Below are positions 11,901 through 21,643 of a DNA stretch of 64,000 bases, in pieces (position 1 is the first letter of the stretch; each line of letters starts with the position of its first letter). Where the stretch lies: the NCBI GenBank assembly GCA_963662175.1, contig OY759221.1:21129027-21193026 (forward strand), in the 5' to 3' direction. Source of the DNA: Aradus depressus. Lineage: Eukaryota > Arthropoda > Insecta > Hemiptera > Aradidae. Under the pieces are notes generated by a model. It saw only the letters and a list, made by a program, of their open reading frames with translations. It made no database searches and was not told the DNA's origin. The translations under genes were made by a program, and so were the position numbers.

Positions 11901-14900
11901 TCTTCTTCAGACGAATTTATAACTTTAAAATTAAGTTTCTCCCAAATTCGCAAATTTTCGCAAAAACTGATTACATTTTATGGTTATCTGATGAAAATAC
12001 TTTAAGAAGATGAAAGAGCGAGTGCCCGGCAACAAAAACTGATTTTTTTCAGTAGTTTTCTATTAAGCAGTGACGCTAATGATAGTAATTATAATTCAGT
12101 ACACTTACCTTGAGAAGAGATCTCCATATTTACGACAATAAAAGAATTAAAAATATTGGGTTTTAACACGTTATAAATATAGACTGAGGCAAAGTAGAGG
12201 GTATACAATGGTCTTGTTTATGTTTCTACAGGTGTATAGAAGTAAACCCACCTTCACTCCCTCCTTAAAATCTTCTGCGTACTTTTTTGTATTTTGGCCA
12301 GGTTTTGAGGCCTCTTACCCCAGTGTGCGTTGGAACAAATTATTGCAACACACTTAACCTTAAATTGTTCAAACATTACACATTTTTATTGTAAAAAAAA
12401 AAAAAAAACTCCTGGTCGGGTGACCTCGTTATTTTATGTATGTCATAAAAGAAAGGCGCTCAACCATGGGTTTTGCGATTTTTTTCTATAACGTTTTAGA
12501 CAGATAAAAGGTTAAATTTGTGGTGCAGTGAATTGTTCTAACGGTCCTTCTCTCGAATTTAGTGTTTTGTGTTACACTATTTCAGCCTTTTTCACTTTGT
12601 ACTGCTTTTATTTCCACATATATATAATTATAGGGGATGTAATCAGTGAGAACACATGCAGGCAGTCGAAGATGTTCCTGGGAGGACATCAAAAGGAACG
12701 AGCTTAAGCAACTGACTGGAGTTCTCACAGGACATGGTTCGTTCAATAGACATGTATACACTGTGGGAGTCAAGGACAGTCCTACCTGCGATAGATGTCG
12801 GGAAGAAGACGAAACGGCGGAACACTTCCTGGGCATCTGCTCGGAATATGCGCGAACGAGATTCCGCATCTTTGGTGGAGATGTAATTGCAGAGGACTTT
12901 AGAAGATTGGACAATGAGAGCATTCTCAGGTTCATTAAGGAAACTGGGAGGCAGCACTTCATGAAGGGCTTGGTTTAGGTAGTATAAGTATAAACATACA
13001 GGTAATATAATAAGGGGGAAGCCCAGCGCTTCCAGGGAAGGGATGAGCGATTCCAAAAATTTAAAAAAAATCGTCAGTGTGTGTGACTGTGATTACAATA
13101 ACTTTCAATAGAATGAATTTATCGACAAGAAATTTTATATGTGTATTCAGAACCCTTTAAGGATGACACCTACTGATGTTCAGCCAAATCAACCGAAGGA
13201 CAAGGGAGATTAATGGGAGGCTTAGCACAAGAACATAGCTCGATTAAATGAATGTATCAATACAACATTTAATATAAGGATTCAGAAATCTCTACAAATC
13301 AACTTATAAGTCTCTTAAGTCAACTTATAAATCAACTTATAAGTCTCTTAAGTCAACTTATAAGTCTCTATAAGTCAACTTATAAGTCTCTTAAGTCAAC
13401 TATAGACTTTTAGCCTGGTCAACTGGTCTCGCAAGCAACGTAAACTTAGTTGATTAATTCGTTCCGGGAAAACTACACTGCAGGTGATTCAACGACGACC
13501 TTTTTGGTTTATATCGGACTTTTTTTTCCTAGTTGAGTTTATTGTTTATTTTCAATTAATTAATTTTATTTTAATTAGTATTTAATAAACAGACCTATAA
13601 AATATAATCAAACCACTCTGGCTATAAAATCTCACAATATTATGGTTCAGTTAAAACATCTAATTTAAAACGTATTCAGGTTTACCAGTCAAAGACATTC
13701 ACACTAATTACACAAAGCCCACAGTAAACAACAGAATCCTGCACAATGACCTCATAACAAACACAGTAGACGACACAATTCAGGGACCTTTAGAGACGTT
13801 TCCATAGCAAATTACATTCACACACAAATCCATACATCCTCTTCTTCACCACACTTGTCATACATTCCTCCCAGAAGACTGAAGAGGAGATGTGACTTGT
13901 TATCTTCTCAAATTGTAACCTCTTACACCTTGAAACTCCAAATTCATTGTATTTAAATTTCATCCTGAGGAACTACCGCTGGGTGGCCTTCTTCTCTTGT
14001 ACCATTCAAGACATCTATCTCTCCACCATGTCCTTTTGGTAGCTGGTTGTTGTATGAAGACAACAGTTGTAATAAATTTTATAAGCCAAAAATAAAAAGT
14101 ATACAAAATCAGGCGATATCTGGGGAGGTAAAAATATATCTAGTTATTTTGTGTTACTTTATATATTGTATGGCATACATTAAAATGTTGAATTAAAAAA
14201 AATTATTTAATGGATCTCTTTGATGAGCATTTACTCTACTAAGGGTAATATATAATTAGTTTAACTAGCATTAAAATTAGTCTGCGCAAAAGAAGAACTA
14301 CGAGGTCATAATCGCCTACTACCAGAGCACTTTCGTCGCTCTGGTGGACATGAGCCCGACTCTACTTTGGTAGTCCTTATATTTGGTCTTTCTAGGTTAT
14401 TTCAACTAGGTTATGGGTTTTTTAACGAGTACTTGACATCGTACAGCCTCGGGACCATAGCTTAATGTCCCATCCGAAGGCGTGCTTAAGTTTTTTTCAC
14501 CTCCCCAGATGAAAAAACCTAATTACTTCAGCAGGGGTTCGAACCCACGATCTTGAGCTCAGAAGGCAAGCAGGCTACCTCTGAGCTACTGGCACCCTAC
14601 GCTATGTTCATTGTAATTCATATATTTAATTGTTGATTGTACATCACAGATTTACTGGACCATTATTTACTGGTATGACATTTATCTGATTTATATTGTA
14701 CCCAAGAAAACTATAATAAAGAGCTTTAAAGTATTATTTTGTAATTAATATGATGTCCCAACTTCTAGCCATTTGTCCCGATCTTTGGCAATACACACCT
14801 ACCAACCCTAGTTGCACAGAATCCCAATCAACCACAATCAACAATACTAAAAATATAACAACATATATCTATATACCTCCAGATACTTGCTGACATACAC

Positions 14901-17900
14901 AAACTGGTAATGAGTATTTGGTTTAGGGTTTTGTATATATTTTGTGCGTATTGTAATTTTTCTCTTTCGTTTGGTTTCTGGAATTGGAACACCAATCCCC
15001 CAATCAAAAGTTAGAAATGATTCAAAAGAATGCCAACCGGCTTGAAATATACCAATCCAATCTTTTGTTGAGCCTTTTACCTGAAAATAAAAATTAAATT
15101 GAGATGATTAAATCTAAATATGTCAAAAAACCCTTAGTTATAGTATTGGACCCCATTTTAAATTTACAATATCTTCATTAATTGTTTAATGAAACAAATA
15201 TTATTTTATATCAATATATACCAAAATATGTCCTCTTTAATTTCCTGTCATCAAAGTTACTTAAGGTTGGCCAGGGATAAGATTCTTAAAACATAATTTA
15301 AAAAAATAGGAGCCAATACTATATTTCATTAGTGTTAATACTACAATATTCACTATTAATCTTGTTTTGAATTTCTAAAAAATTGGGATCCAGTACTATA
15401 ATATTTCATTAGTGTTAATACTACAATATTCATTATAAATCTTGTTTTGAATAAAAAAAAAAAAAAAAGGGAGCCAATACGATAATATTTCATTAGTGTT
15501 AATACTACAATATTCACTATTAATCTTGTTTTGAATTTAAACAATTGGGAGCCAGTACTATAATATTTCATTAGTGTTAATACTACAATATTCACTATTA
15601 ATCTTGTTTTGAATTTCTAAAAAATTGGGATCCAGTACTATAATATTTCATTAGTGTTAATACTACAATATTCATTATAAATCTTGTTTTGAATAAAAAA
15701 AAAAAAAAAAAGGGAGCCAATACGATAATATTTCATTAGTGTTAATACTATCATAATCATAAAAAATATGTATTCTGCTAATTATCAATTTTATTAATTA
15801 ATAAAATATAAATTGAAAACATTATTTAATGATTAAACGTTACTGTTGGGATTATATAGCTCCACAGTTTTGATAAATTCCAGAAAACAATCTAATCGTT
15901 CTTTTCTCATTATCTTCTCCACAATAACTCACAAAGGTAATTATTTATCTCTTCAGATACATAATAAGATTTTTATATAATATATACTTACAGTATCACT
16001 TCTCTCATTTATTTGTTGCCTTCTCAAAAAATAGCAATTACAAACGTTTCGGGAAGTATTTCCATCATCTGTGTCTATAATAAAAAAAGTTCTTTAGGTT
16101 AACTATTCCTTCTGTCAATCAGAATCTTCCGTTTATAGAACATATTTGTTGAGTCGATTTCTATATTTAAACAGATAGATTATAGATACAAATGATGGAA
16201 GTGCTTTCCGAAATATTTGAAATTGCTATTTTTTTGAGAAGGCAAAAAATAAATAGGAGAAGTGATGCTGTAATAATAATATATGAATTAAGAATAAGAT
16301 TTGTTATTTGTGAAAGAACCATTTCATAAAACTGGAGGATGTAGACTATTTCACTAAAAGGACCAACGGGAGGGTTAAAATGGGGCCTAATATCGTAGTA
16401 CTAACAATAACCAAATGGTATAATACCGGCTCCATTTTTCTTAATATGTCGTGTAGCCCCGCTTATAACAAATTTTGACGACAGAACATGAAATAAAACC
16501 AAGATTATTTCCTAATGTACTTCAACTTTATATAAATGCATATATACTCTCTGAGCAACAAAAGAAAGATATCATGAGTCGATTTGAAGTAAGGAGCCGT
16601 GCCAGGGACATTCAGCACATCCTGAAATCTGGCTATAACTTCACTTACAGGGATATCTACGGCTACAACGAATACTTGAAGCTGAGGACAAACATCGAGA
16701 GGACGAGAGTGATATCCCAGGTGTGGCTGTGTAAAGACTGTCTGGCTAAAGTGACGGTGACAGGAGTGTCCTACTTCTTCAACAGGGAGAAGAGCTGTGC
16801 TGTCTGTAACGAACATCGACCTGACGACATCCACCACTTCTTCATGGAGTGTCCAGCCTTCAGCCAATAAGAAAAAAATACCTGGGAAAAGCACTGACCA
16901 GCCAACAATTTCACAAGACCCTTTTCAATATTAATAACAATAATAAACCCAATGATATCACGCTGTACATAGTAATGGCGCTAAAAATTAGAGGCCGTTA
17001 TATTGAGTACAATTTTACTAGAATAATTATATTTAATTGTTATTTAAAAGTTATATTTTATTTATTTGTATTTTATTAGTTTTCTGTTTTTTTTTTAAAC
17101 TATGTATAATGTATATATCAGGCCGAACCCCTTGCCTAAAAAATGTATTTCCTAAAGAAATTGAATTGAATACGCTCTGAGCAACAAAAAATGTCTCCCC
17201 TTTTCTGAAACTGCCCCTTTTAGCTTAACTACATAAAAAAATTGGACGAACACTAAAGAAACTGTGCCTGGTGGACTCGAAAAGTTCTCAATCCGAATAG
17301 AAGGAGCGAAATAATTTAGGTTTGTTCGCATCGCTTGTATTTTCGGTACTTCGCTACATTTTGGCGTTCAGGACGTGACGTCATATGGACGCTGTTACAG
17401 CATTTTGTTGTTACACTTCCAACACTTTTCACGTGCTGCACAATTTGTACCGTTACATTTTACAGTGTGAAGTTTAAGCAATGCGAACAAACCTTGCAAC
17501 TGTAGTATCAAGTTACATCTGCACTTATAATATAAAATACTTAACAGGCAAATGCTCTCAATATATAAAATAGGAAAGATTATCTTCAAATATTATTTAC
17601 GATATGTAGAAATATAAGCCAGGACAATCACATCTTAAATTTACGAATTAACAAAAATCATAGACACCCCAATAATACTAATAAGCGATATTTGTCCTGT
17701 TTTTTGACATCCATTTGTTTTCATATTAATATTTCTCACCAAAAGACTGGTTACAGATTTCTCCAGTTATATATCTACAAACAATAAGTATTACTAAAAG
17801 ACTTACTTAATTTGCTCACAGTAAGTCTTACCAAAAGTACAATGTTACTTCTCAAATTAAGGCGAAAATACATTACTAAGTTCTAAGGTTAGGTACTTAC

Positions 17901-18023
17901 ACTTTTATCCATTGTAAATTCAACATTAATGTCTTCAGACAAATTGTAACGAATCTGAACATTTTCAAAGCGAATCAAATCATGTATTACTTTATCTTGA
18001 TCCGGAGTCCAATTGTATACCAT
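5988..18023 (-). CDS. SKICH-domain protein, CALCOCO/TAX1BP1/NDP52-like (5 exons, 280 residues)
   Basis: Exons on the minus strand are 18023-17901 (ATG start), 15080-14877, 11501-11310, 8270-8133 and 6173-5988 (TAG). Every junction is GT-AG and phase 0 (donors GTAAGT, GTATAT, GTGAGC, GTAACT). Exons 1-3 form a SKICH domain at residues ~10-120: 'IRFENVQIRYNLSEDINVEF', 'DWIGIFQAGW', 'HYQFVYVSKYLE' and 'ILGVSQFFQF', matching the family pattern DWVGIFKVGW / YQFCYV / GASTPFQF. Known relatives are autophagy receptors or coactivators. Exon 4 has a Cys/His cluster (CTSCHHC), and exon 5 is helical (VREYEELNSCLRQRLSRMEE). The long coiled coil of vertebrate homologues is absent, so exons may be missed or the protein is short. 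Introns are full of repeats. Confidence 0.75.
6275..6592 (+). repeat. tRNA-derived SINE, diverged near-full copy
   Basis: Includes the B-box region (CGCGGGTTCAAAAACTGACC), the body GTCCTTCGGATGGAAC ... GTACTCGTTAAGAACCCC and the tail GTAGTAGGCAATATGACCTCG. The A-box end is degraded. It lies just upstream of exon 5 of the SKICH gene, in intron 4. Confidence 0.7.
6770..7395 (-). repeat. Family R copy, minus orientation
   Basis: Contains the 'GTGAACACGATA' block, CTATTGATTTTCAGCCAAATC and the terminal AAGTACATTGCCGGTGATTC, whose hairpin end is at about 7395. The left part (6770-6970) is only weakly similar. Confidence 0.55.
7408..8025. repeat. Family R segments, head-to-head with the copy at 7395
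   Basis: Starts in plus orientation (GTCGTCGATGAATCACTGCC, 7410-7560). It then switches to minus-orientation R modules (7600-8020) ending near 'TTAATTCTTGCTGGGGAAG'. The two orientations meet without other sequence, so the block is a rearranged composite. Confidence 0.5.
8449..8640 (+). mobile_element. Mariner-like 5' end fragment
   Basis: Begins with CGAGGTGTGT ... AAGTAATGAAACTGATTTTT after a TA dinucleotide, which is the mariner terminal repeat style. It continues with leader-like sequence (CTTAGCTCTTGGTAGGGGC) but contains no transposase frame. It lies in intron 3 of the SKICH gene. Confidence 0.55.
9150..9688 (-). pseudogene. Mariner transposase remnant, internally deleted
   Basis: The minus strand encodes two separated pieces of a mariner transposase. 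The first (9688-9511) reads RRLTVRMIGEQLNFTH and CAKMVPKNL-like NLLQEQKNNRRDKCLDLLERIE, the region before the first catalytic Asp. The second (about 9480-9290) reads RDFFLF then IHLKGRHFGTLEDIEMAVTD, the C-terminal region. Roughly the middle third, with the catalytic core, is missing between them, and frameshifts disrupt the end (a VASPGNYFEG-like sequence is visible in another frame). The SINE starting at 9690 cuts off the N-terminus. It is non-functional and sits in intron 3 of the SKICH gene. Confidence 0.75.
9690..9870 (+). repeat. tRNA-derived SINE, partial
   Basis: Body block ATCGTCCTTCCGATGGGAC through GTACTCGTTAAAACCCC, CCTAGGTGAATAAAAATTTAG and a degraded tail. The head is absent and the left edge abuts the mariner remnant. 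Confidence 0.7.
10407..10461. repeat. Perfect 16-bp hairpin
   Basis: CGGCTATCTTCGAAAA at 10407-10422 is the exact reverse complement of 10446-10461, with a 23-base AT-rich loop. It is not followed by an obvious terminator run. Its role is unknown; it may be the centre of a degraded inverted-repeat element. Confidence 0.7.
10590..10695 (+). repeat. Family R terminal fragment
   Basis: The AATGAAATTTCAGTTTTAAA, 'CTGACCGGTTACATAACTTCC' and 'ATACTTCGTATAGCTAGG' blocks are the non-hairpin end of family R. Confidence 0.6.
10735..11150. mobile_element. Degraded Penelope-like inverted repeat
   Basis: 10839-10915 and 11080-11148 are inverted relatives (TACCTGAGGCTG ... CTACTGTCTTAAC). At 10742-10773 the minus strand has CTGACGA ... 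GCCGAAACC, a hammerhead core like the one at 47493, but stem II is degraded. It lies in intron 3 of the SKICH gene. Confidence 0.4.
11600..12620. other. Intron 2 sequence of the SKICH gene, no clear element
   Basis: AT-rich, with an A/T homopolymer at about 12393-12409. The minus-strand ATG at 12127-12125 followed by a GTAAGT donor at 12108 is the only splice-like signal seen (see findings). Confidence 0.35.
12640..12980 (+). pseudogene. LINE (non-LTR retrotransposon) C-terminal fragment
   Basis: An open frame to a TAG at 12978 encodes about 110 residues. It contains a C-x2-C-x8-H-x4-C motif (CDRCREEDETAEHFLGIC) preceded by LTGHGSFNRHVYTVGV, a layout seen at the C-terminus of Jockey/R1-type LINE ORF2 proteins after the RNase H-like region. 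Reverse transcriptase and endonuclease are absent, so this is a 5'-truncated copy. It lies in intron 2 of the SKICH gene, opposite to the gene. Confidence 0.7.
13085..13515 (-). repeat. Family R copy with local tandem array
   Basis: Typical R blocks ('GTATCGACAC'-like, 'CACCTACTGATGTTCAGCC', 'TTAATTCGTTCCGGGAAAAC'). At 13290-13400 a 20-base module (CTTATAAGTCTCTTAAGTCA) is repeated several times inside it. Confidence 0.6.
13520..14290. other. Unassigned intronic stretch
   Basis: Less AT-rich than its surroundings between 13600 and 14050, but with no long frame and no motif I can name. It could be an old transposon remnant. Confidence 0.3.
14297..14598 (-). repeat. tRNA-derived SINE, near-full length
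   Basis: In minus orientation the head reads GCCAGTAGCTCAGAGGTAGC (A box TAGCTCAGAGG) and GTGGGTTCGAACCCCTGC (B box GGTTCGAACCC), followed by the family body and tail. Both internal Pol III promoter boxes look intact. It lies in intron 2 of the SKICH gene. Confidence 0.8.
15310..15760. repeat. 82-bp tandem repeat with higher-order structure
   Basis: Six units share 'ATTTCATTAGTGTTAATACT' and 'ATTAATCTTGTTTTGAAT'. Three linker variants (TTTCTAAAAAATTGGGATCC, an A-run with GGGAGCC, and TTTAAACAATTGGGAGCC) recur in the same order, giving a three-unit period of about 246 bases. It is in intron 1 of the SKICH gene. The minus-strand frame at 15356-15595 comes from the repeat. Confidence 0.85.
15975..16295. 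mobile_element. Penelope-like inverted-arm remnant
   Basis: Arms 15975-16085 and 16175-16290 are inverted copies (GAGAAGTGAT, GAGAAGGCAA, TTTTTTGAG blocks). Each carries a hammerhead-like core with substitutions: CAGATGATGG ... CCGAAACG on the left (minus) and AAATGATGG ... CCGAAAT on the right. No ORF lies between them. It sits in intron 1 of the SKICH gene. Confidence 0.55.
16475..17185 (+). pseudogene. LINE C-terminal fragment with one frameshift and 3' tail
   Basis: The first frame (16475-16870) contains C-x2-C-x9-H-x4-C (CAVCNEHRPDDIHHFFMEC) and ends in a stop right after. The next frame (from about 16855) continues with PIRKKYLGKAL and 'YIVMALKIRGRYIEYN', the sequence expected downstream, so a 1-base indel separates them. 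The tail reads 'ATCAGGCCGAACCCCTTGCC' and ends near TTGAATTGAATAC. A related LINE end is at 52620-53140. Coding parts upstream of this region are missing. It lies in intron 1 of the SKICH gene. Confidence 0.65.
17190..17895. other. Intron 1 sequence, no element recognised
   Basis: AT-rich. A short segment at 17280-17480 is less AT-rich but has no convincing frame. Confidence 0.35.
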
Positions 18024-18370
18024 CTTATTTTAGTATTTTTAAAATGAATATTAACTTCAAAATATAAGTTTTCAGTGCACTTCTTACTTAATGATAAACA
18101 AATATGAATGTTTTAACACTAACATATGTTATTTTACTCTGACAACTCAAATAATATGAAGAAACTGCGACTCGAAAGTAGGTTAAATTTGGGCTTGAAG
18201 ATTACAACACTTTCCTACCGTAAATTCAATTATAGCTTCCTAGAACTTAGAGCTCAGAGAAGCGTTCAACTCGGAACAATAACATTTATTGTAACTAAAC
18301 ATTTAATGTTTAGTGACTTCTCTGAATTGTCAAGTTATAATTAGCAATTTAATATACAAAAATATTATTC

Positions 18371-18432
18371 ATTTCCGTGAGCCTATTTAACATTTCCATG
18401 AGCCTACTTAACATTTCTATGAGCCAATTTAA
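18371..18432. repeat. Short 24-bp tandem repeat
   Basis: Three units of CATTTCCATGAGCCTACTTAA with small changes, upstream of the SKICH gene start. Confidence 0.7.
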
Positions 18433-19019
18433 AAAGAAAACTTTACCCACGACATTCCTTTAATGATTAATTGAATAATATTGATTAGAAATTTTGAAAA
18501 TCATGAGCATAGTTATACTAAATCATTAAACTTCGTTCTTACCAAAATGTACATATAGGTGGGTGTTTTTGCATAACAATAATTACTTGAACTAGATTAA
18601 TTACGCAAAAGATTAGTGTTAATATTTTTTAGACCGTAGGTTTAGAAATTTCATTTGAGTTTTATTCCCAAAAATGTGAAATAAAGATAATTTTAGCACA
18701 CCTGTTGGGTGATATCCAATATTAATCGAGTTTGAACCAAAAAGCGGGAAATTTGAATACTATTGAGTGAACACAGAAAAATATTTATAGATATTAGGTT
18801 TTTAGTTATTTTTTTTATTATTTATATAAATGTGTTTCTAGTAACACTATTATAATTTTCTACTCTTTTTTTTAGATCAACTAGCGAGCTCATCGGTGAA
18901 CAATGGAACTCGCTCACTGTCAAACAGCTGAGAAATATGAATGATTGCACATATCTGTTTAATAGATATACTGTGGAATGTCGATATACTGACAGTAAAG
19001 TACAAATTTTAAATTTTCC

Positions 19020-19195
19020 GAAAAATTGGAAGTGGAAGGAGGGGCTTTCACAAATATTTTAACTGCCGATGTAATGAATTTATTGACACAAAATATAGTA
19101 TGAGTAAGGAATCCTCATACTATATGTAAATCAACTATTGATTTTAAAAAAATTTCCTTCTGGGGAAATACACTGCTGATCCATCGACGATTTTT
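19020..19195 (-). repeat. Family R fragment
   Basis: R blocks 'GATGTAATGAATTTATTGACAC' and 'GGGGAAATACACTGC', ending at the T-run side (GACGATTTTTTT). Confidence 0.5.
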
Positions 19196-19612
19196 TTCTT
19201 TAAGTACCTTTAAATCATTCATTTCACTGATATTTCTGGGTGTATGAAAGTAATATTTTGGCATCAGCAGTTTTCTTTATACCATTGTATAACGTAATTC
19301 TGACAGAAGAAAACAAAATACCTTCAAGTTATGGTTTCTTCGAAATACGAAGTTTACAGAAAATTAATGTCGAGCTTTAGAGTTTTGAACTGATGGACTA
19401 AAGCTAAAGTTTAGGGAAAGTAACGTTCCTAATGAAGGAAAAATTTGATCAAGCTAAGTTCATTTACTCTGAATACATTATCTATAAATTATTATTTTAT
19501 TTATTAAGTATTCAGAGAGAATATATTTATAAAGCACAATTCCCCAAACAACCTTAACAGAAGCAAAACTTTCTAGCGTAAGAAAAGAAAGCAGACATCA
19601 GATTATCGAGTT
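19185..19612 (-). repeat. Inverted duplicate of 23405-24200, without the SINE
   Basis: The sequence from 'TTTAAGTACCTTTAAATCATTC' to 'AAAGCAGACATCAG' is the reverse complement of 23405-24200, but it lacks the SINE found there. It therefore shows the empty site. Confidence 0.75.
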
Positions 19613-19669
19613 TTAGGAAGGTTTCATTAAAATGTATTCAAAAGCAGGTTAGGTTTTACTTCCCTAGCA

Positions 19670-20060
19670 ACACGAAGTATAGGGGAAGTTATGTAATCAG
19701 CAAGAAATTCGATGCGGAGTTGTCTGTCTGTGAACACGATAACACCCTACAGAATGAATGTATCGACACGAAATTTTGTGTATGTATCCAAAATCGTCTA
19801 AGGACGACACCAATTGATTTTCAATCAAATCAGCCGAAGGGAAGGGGGGATTTAGGGGGAAGCTTAATACAAAAAAGTCTAATAATTGCCGTTGTAATGA
19901 ATAAATTGACACGTTTAGTATGAGGATTCAGACGCCACTATGTATGTCAAATATTGAGTTGTAGGCCAAATGGTCGATTGGCTTTGGAAGGTGAGTAACA
20001 TTTTTTTTGAAAATTCTTTCTGGGGAAGTACATTGCCGGTGTAACACCGCGAATTTTTTT
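19670..20060 (-). repeat. Family R copy, minus orientation, both ends visible
   Basis: Runs from AGCAACACGAAGTATAGGGG (non-hairpin end) through the 'TGTCTGTGAACACGATAACA' and 'GAATGTATCGACACGAAATT' modules to TACATTGCCGGTG (hairpin end), then an uninterrupted T-run of about 18 bases. Confidence 0.65.
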
Positions 20061-20258
20061 TTTTTTTTTTTATTGATCAAAGTAATAGACACAATTTCTT
20101 CAGAAAAATAATTAGCTTGAGTGGATGCGGCCTATCCTTTCAATGTGATGAACCGTCTTTAGAGACAAAAAATAAAAAAAAACACGAAAAAAAAAACTGG
20201 ACTAGTAAAAAACAAGATGGAGGCCTTTAAAGAAGAGAAGAGTGGGGGAAGGCAGGAG

Positions 20259-20320
20259 CCAATAAGGATAATTGGGTATAAAAGGTGGCTGCTGAGCTGA
20301 GCTCTGTACAAGTCAGCAGG
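20259..20320 (+). promoter_or_regulatory. Possible Pol II core promoter (CCAAT + TATAAAAGG)
   Basis: CCAAT at 20259-20263, TATAAAAGG at 20277-20285, then about 30 bases downstream GTACAAGTCAGCAGG, with TCAG-type initiator context. The surrounding 20220-20400 is clearly less AT-rich than its neighbours. No long ORF follows within 1 kb, so this may be a truncated LTR or a dead promoter. No gene can be assigned. Confidence 0.35.
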
Positions 20321-20630
20321 TTTCATAGCCACTGCCTGGAAGAGCTCGATACACAGCCTTCTTTATCGGAAAAGGCTCTCCTCTAGACTCCAAATTGAAA
20401 AATTACTGCCATATTGGCTCCACGTTTATATAACAAATTTGATTTCAGACTCACACCACTTTATTTATGTATATTATTTTTTGGGTTGTTTAAGAAGATT
20501 CTTAATTCATATATAATATATTATTATTATATATTAAATCTTGTAGAAGTTGATTAGCGACTGTAGATTCTAATTGTAGGAATATTGAGGGTCAGTCAAA
20601 GATGGAAGAAAACAGGCAACACTATTCAAA

Positions 20631-20669
20631 CGCCAACGTTTCGATATATTTTATATCATCATCAGGGCC
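20631..20669 (-). ncRNA. Hammerhead ribozyme-like motif
   Basis: The minus strand has the canonical CTGATGA core, stem II GATATA/TATATC and GAAACGTTGGCG, with helix III palindrome ACGU and cleavage triplet GUU. GCC upstream can pair with GGC downstream as stem I. One extra T lies between core and stem II, as in the other copies in this window. Confidence 0.6.
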
Positions 20670-21174
20670 TACAAACAGGGGGGGGGGGGGGGGGAATCAA
20701 GATTAGAATCACAATTAAACAAAATTAGTGTGTTGATAAACATTACTGAACGTTAAAATAGACATTGTAACGAGTTAAAAATTGAACCTGACTTACTATG
20801 AATACATTACTAAACATTAAAATTAAATATAGATACATTGTTAACCATAAACATGAACGTACACTAATACAAATTAAAATTAACTATGAATACATTACTA
20901 AAACATAAACATTAATAATCATGGAAATAGACAAATAGGTGGAACATAATAAAGAGTAAACATTAAACTGACTTACTATGAATAAGCAGGGTTGGGGAGA
21001 AGACATGTACCCTGGATGGAGTCTTACATTGCAATGAAATGGTACAATAATACAGGGGTGCTGAAGGAAACAGGTACAAGGAGCTAGGAAAACCTCGTCA
21101 TAAATGTCACATTCCAGCCAGAAATGTTGAAAGTAATATAAATATAATGATTGAAATTGGAGAAATATGGTGTC

Positions 21175-21390
21175 TGCTCTAGGTAAGTAAATTGGCATAA
21201 CAATTACTTAGGTTATTAGTGTCTGTGCGGAAGTTAACTGTATCAAGTGTTTTAGCTATATACACCATTTCCAATATCAGTCTCTTATGATAATTATGTT
21301 CTCTATGGAGTATTTTAATGTTTTTTTGTAGTAGAAATTATGTTTATTTTGGATATCGTGTCGGGCTAGAGCGCTGCAGTTCTTGATTCC
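21175..21390 (-). pseudogene. Decayed Penelope endonuclease C-terminus
   Basis: Two adjacent minus-strand frames encode SALARHDIQNKHNFYYKKTL and, after a frameshift, EHNYHKRLILEMVYIAKTLD followed by TVNFRTDTNNLS. This is the pattern after the GIY-YIG core in Penelope-like elements (HSAIARH...HTF, then RxxLExxxI and NxRxDTxxLS). The catalytic N-terminal half is lost. It is enclosed by the inverted arms. Confidence 0.6.
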
Positions 21391-21403
21391 CCCTATGTTT
21401 GTA

Positions 21404-21442
21404 GGCCCTGATGATGATATAAAATATATCGAAACCTTGGCG
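21404..21442 (+). ncRNA. Hammerhead ribozyme-like motif, helix III altered
   Basis: Contains GGCC, the CTGATGA core, the same stem II as the left arm, and GAAACCTTGGCG. The C for G change after GAAAC disrupts the ACGU palindrome, so activity is doubtful. Confidence 0.5.
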
Positions 21443-21643
21443 TTTGAATAGTGTTGCCTGTTTTCTTCCATCTTTCACTGACCCTCAATATTCCTACTAT
21501 TAAATATTGTGTTTCTTTCTCTAAGTACAACCTCCGCATTTCAACCGATGGATCTAGACATTCTCAAGGCACTAAAAGTTAAACTTCGGAAACCAACCAG
21601 TGGTACTCGAGAATAACAGGGAAAGACCAACAAATTTCTTATA

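Larger units (their letters stand above)
20571..21502 (-). mobile_element. Truncated Penelope-like element with inverted arms
   Basis: Arms of about 120-130 bases (20571-20700 and 21382-21502) are inverted copies: 'GGAATATTGAGGGTCAGT' ... 'AACACTATTCAAACGCCAAC' ... hammerhead motif ... 'GGCCTACAAAC'. A G16 run lies inside the left arm. Between them only the decayed end of the GIY-YIG endonuclease remains. No reverse transcriptase is seen. Confidence 0.7.
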
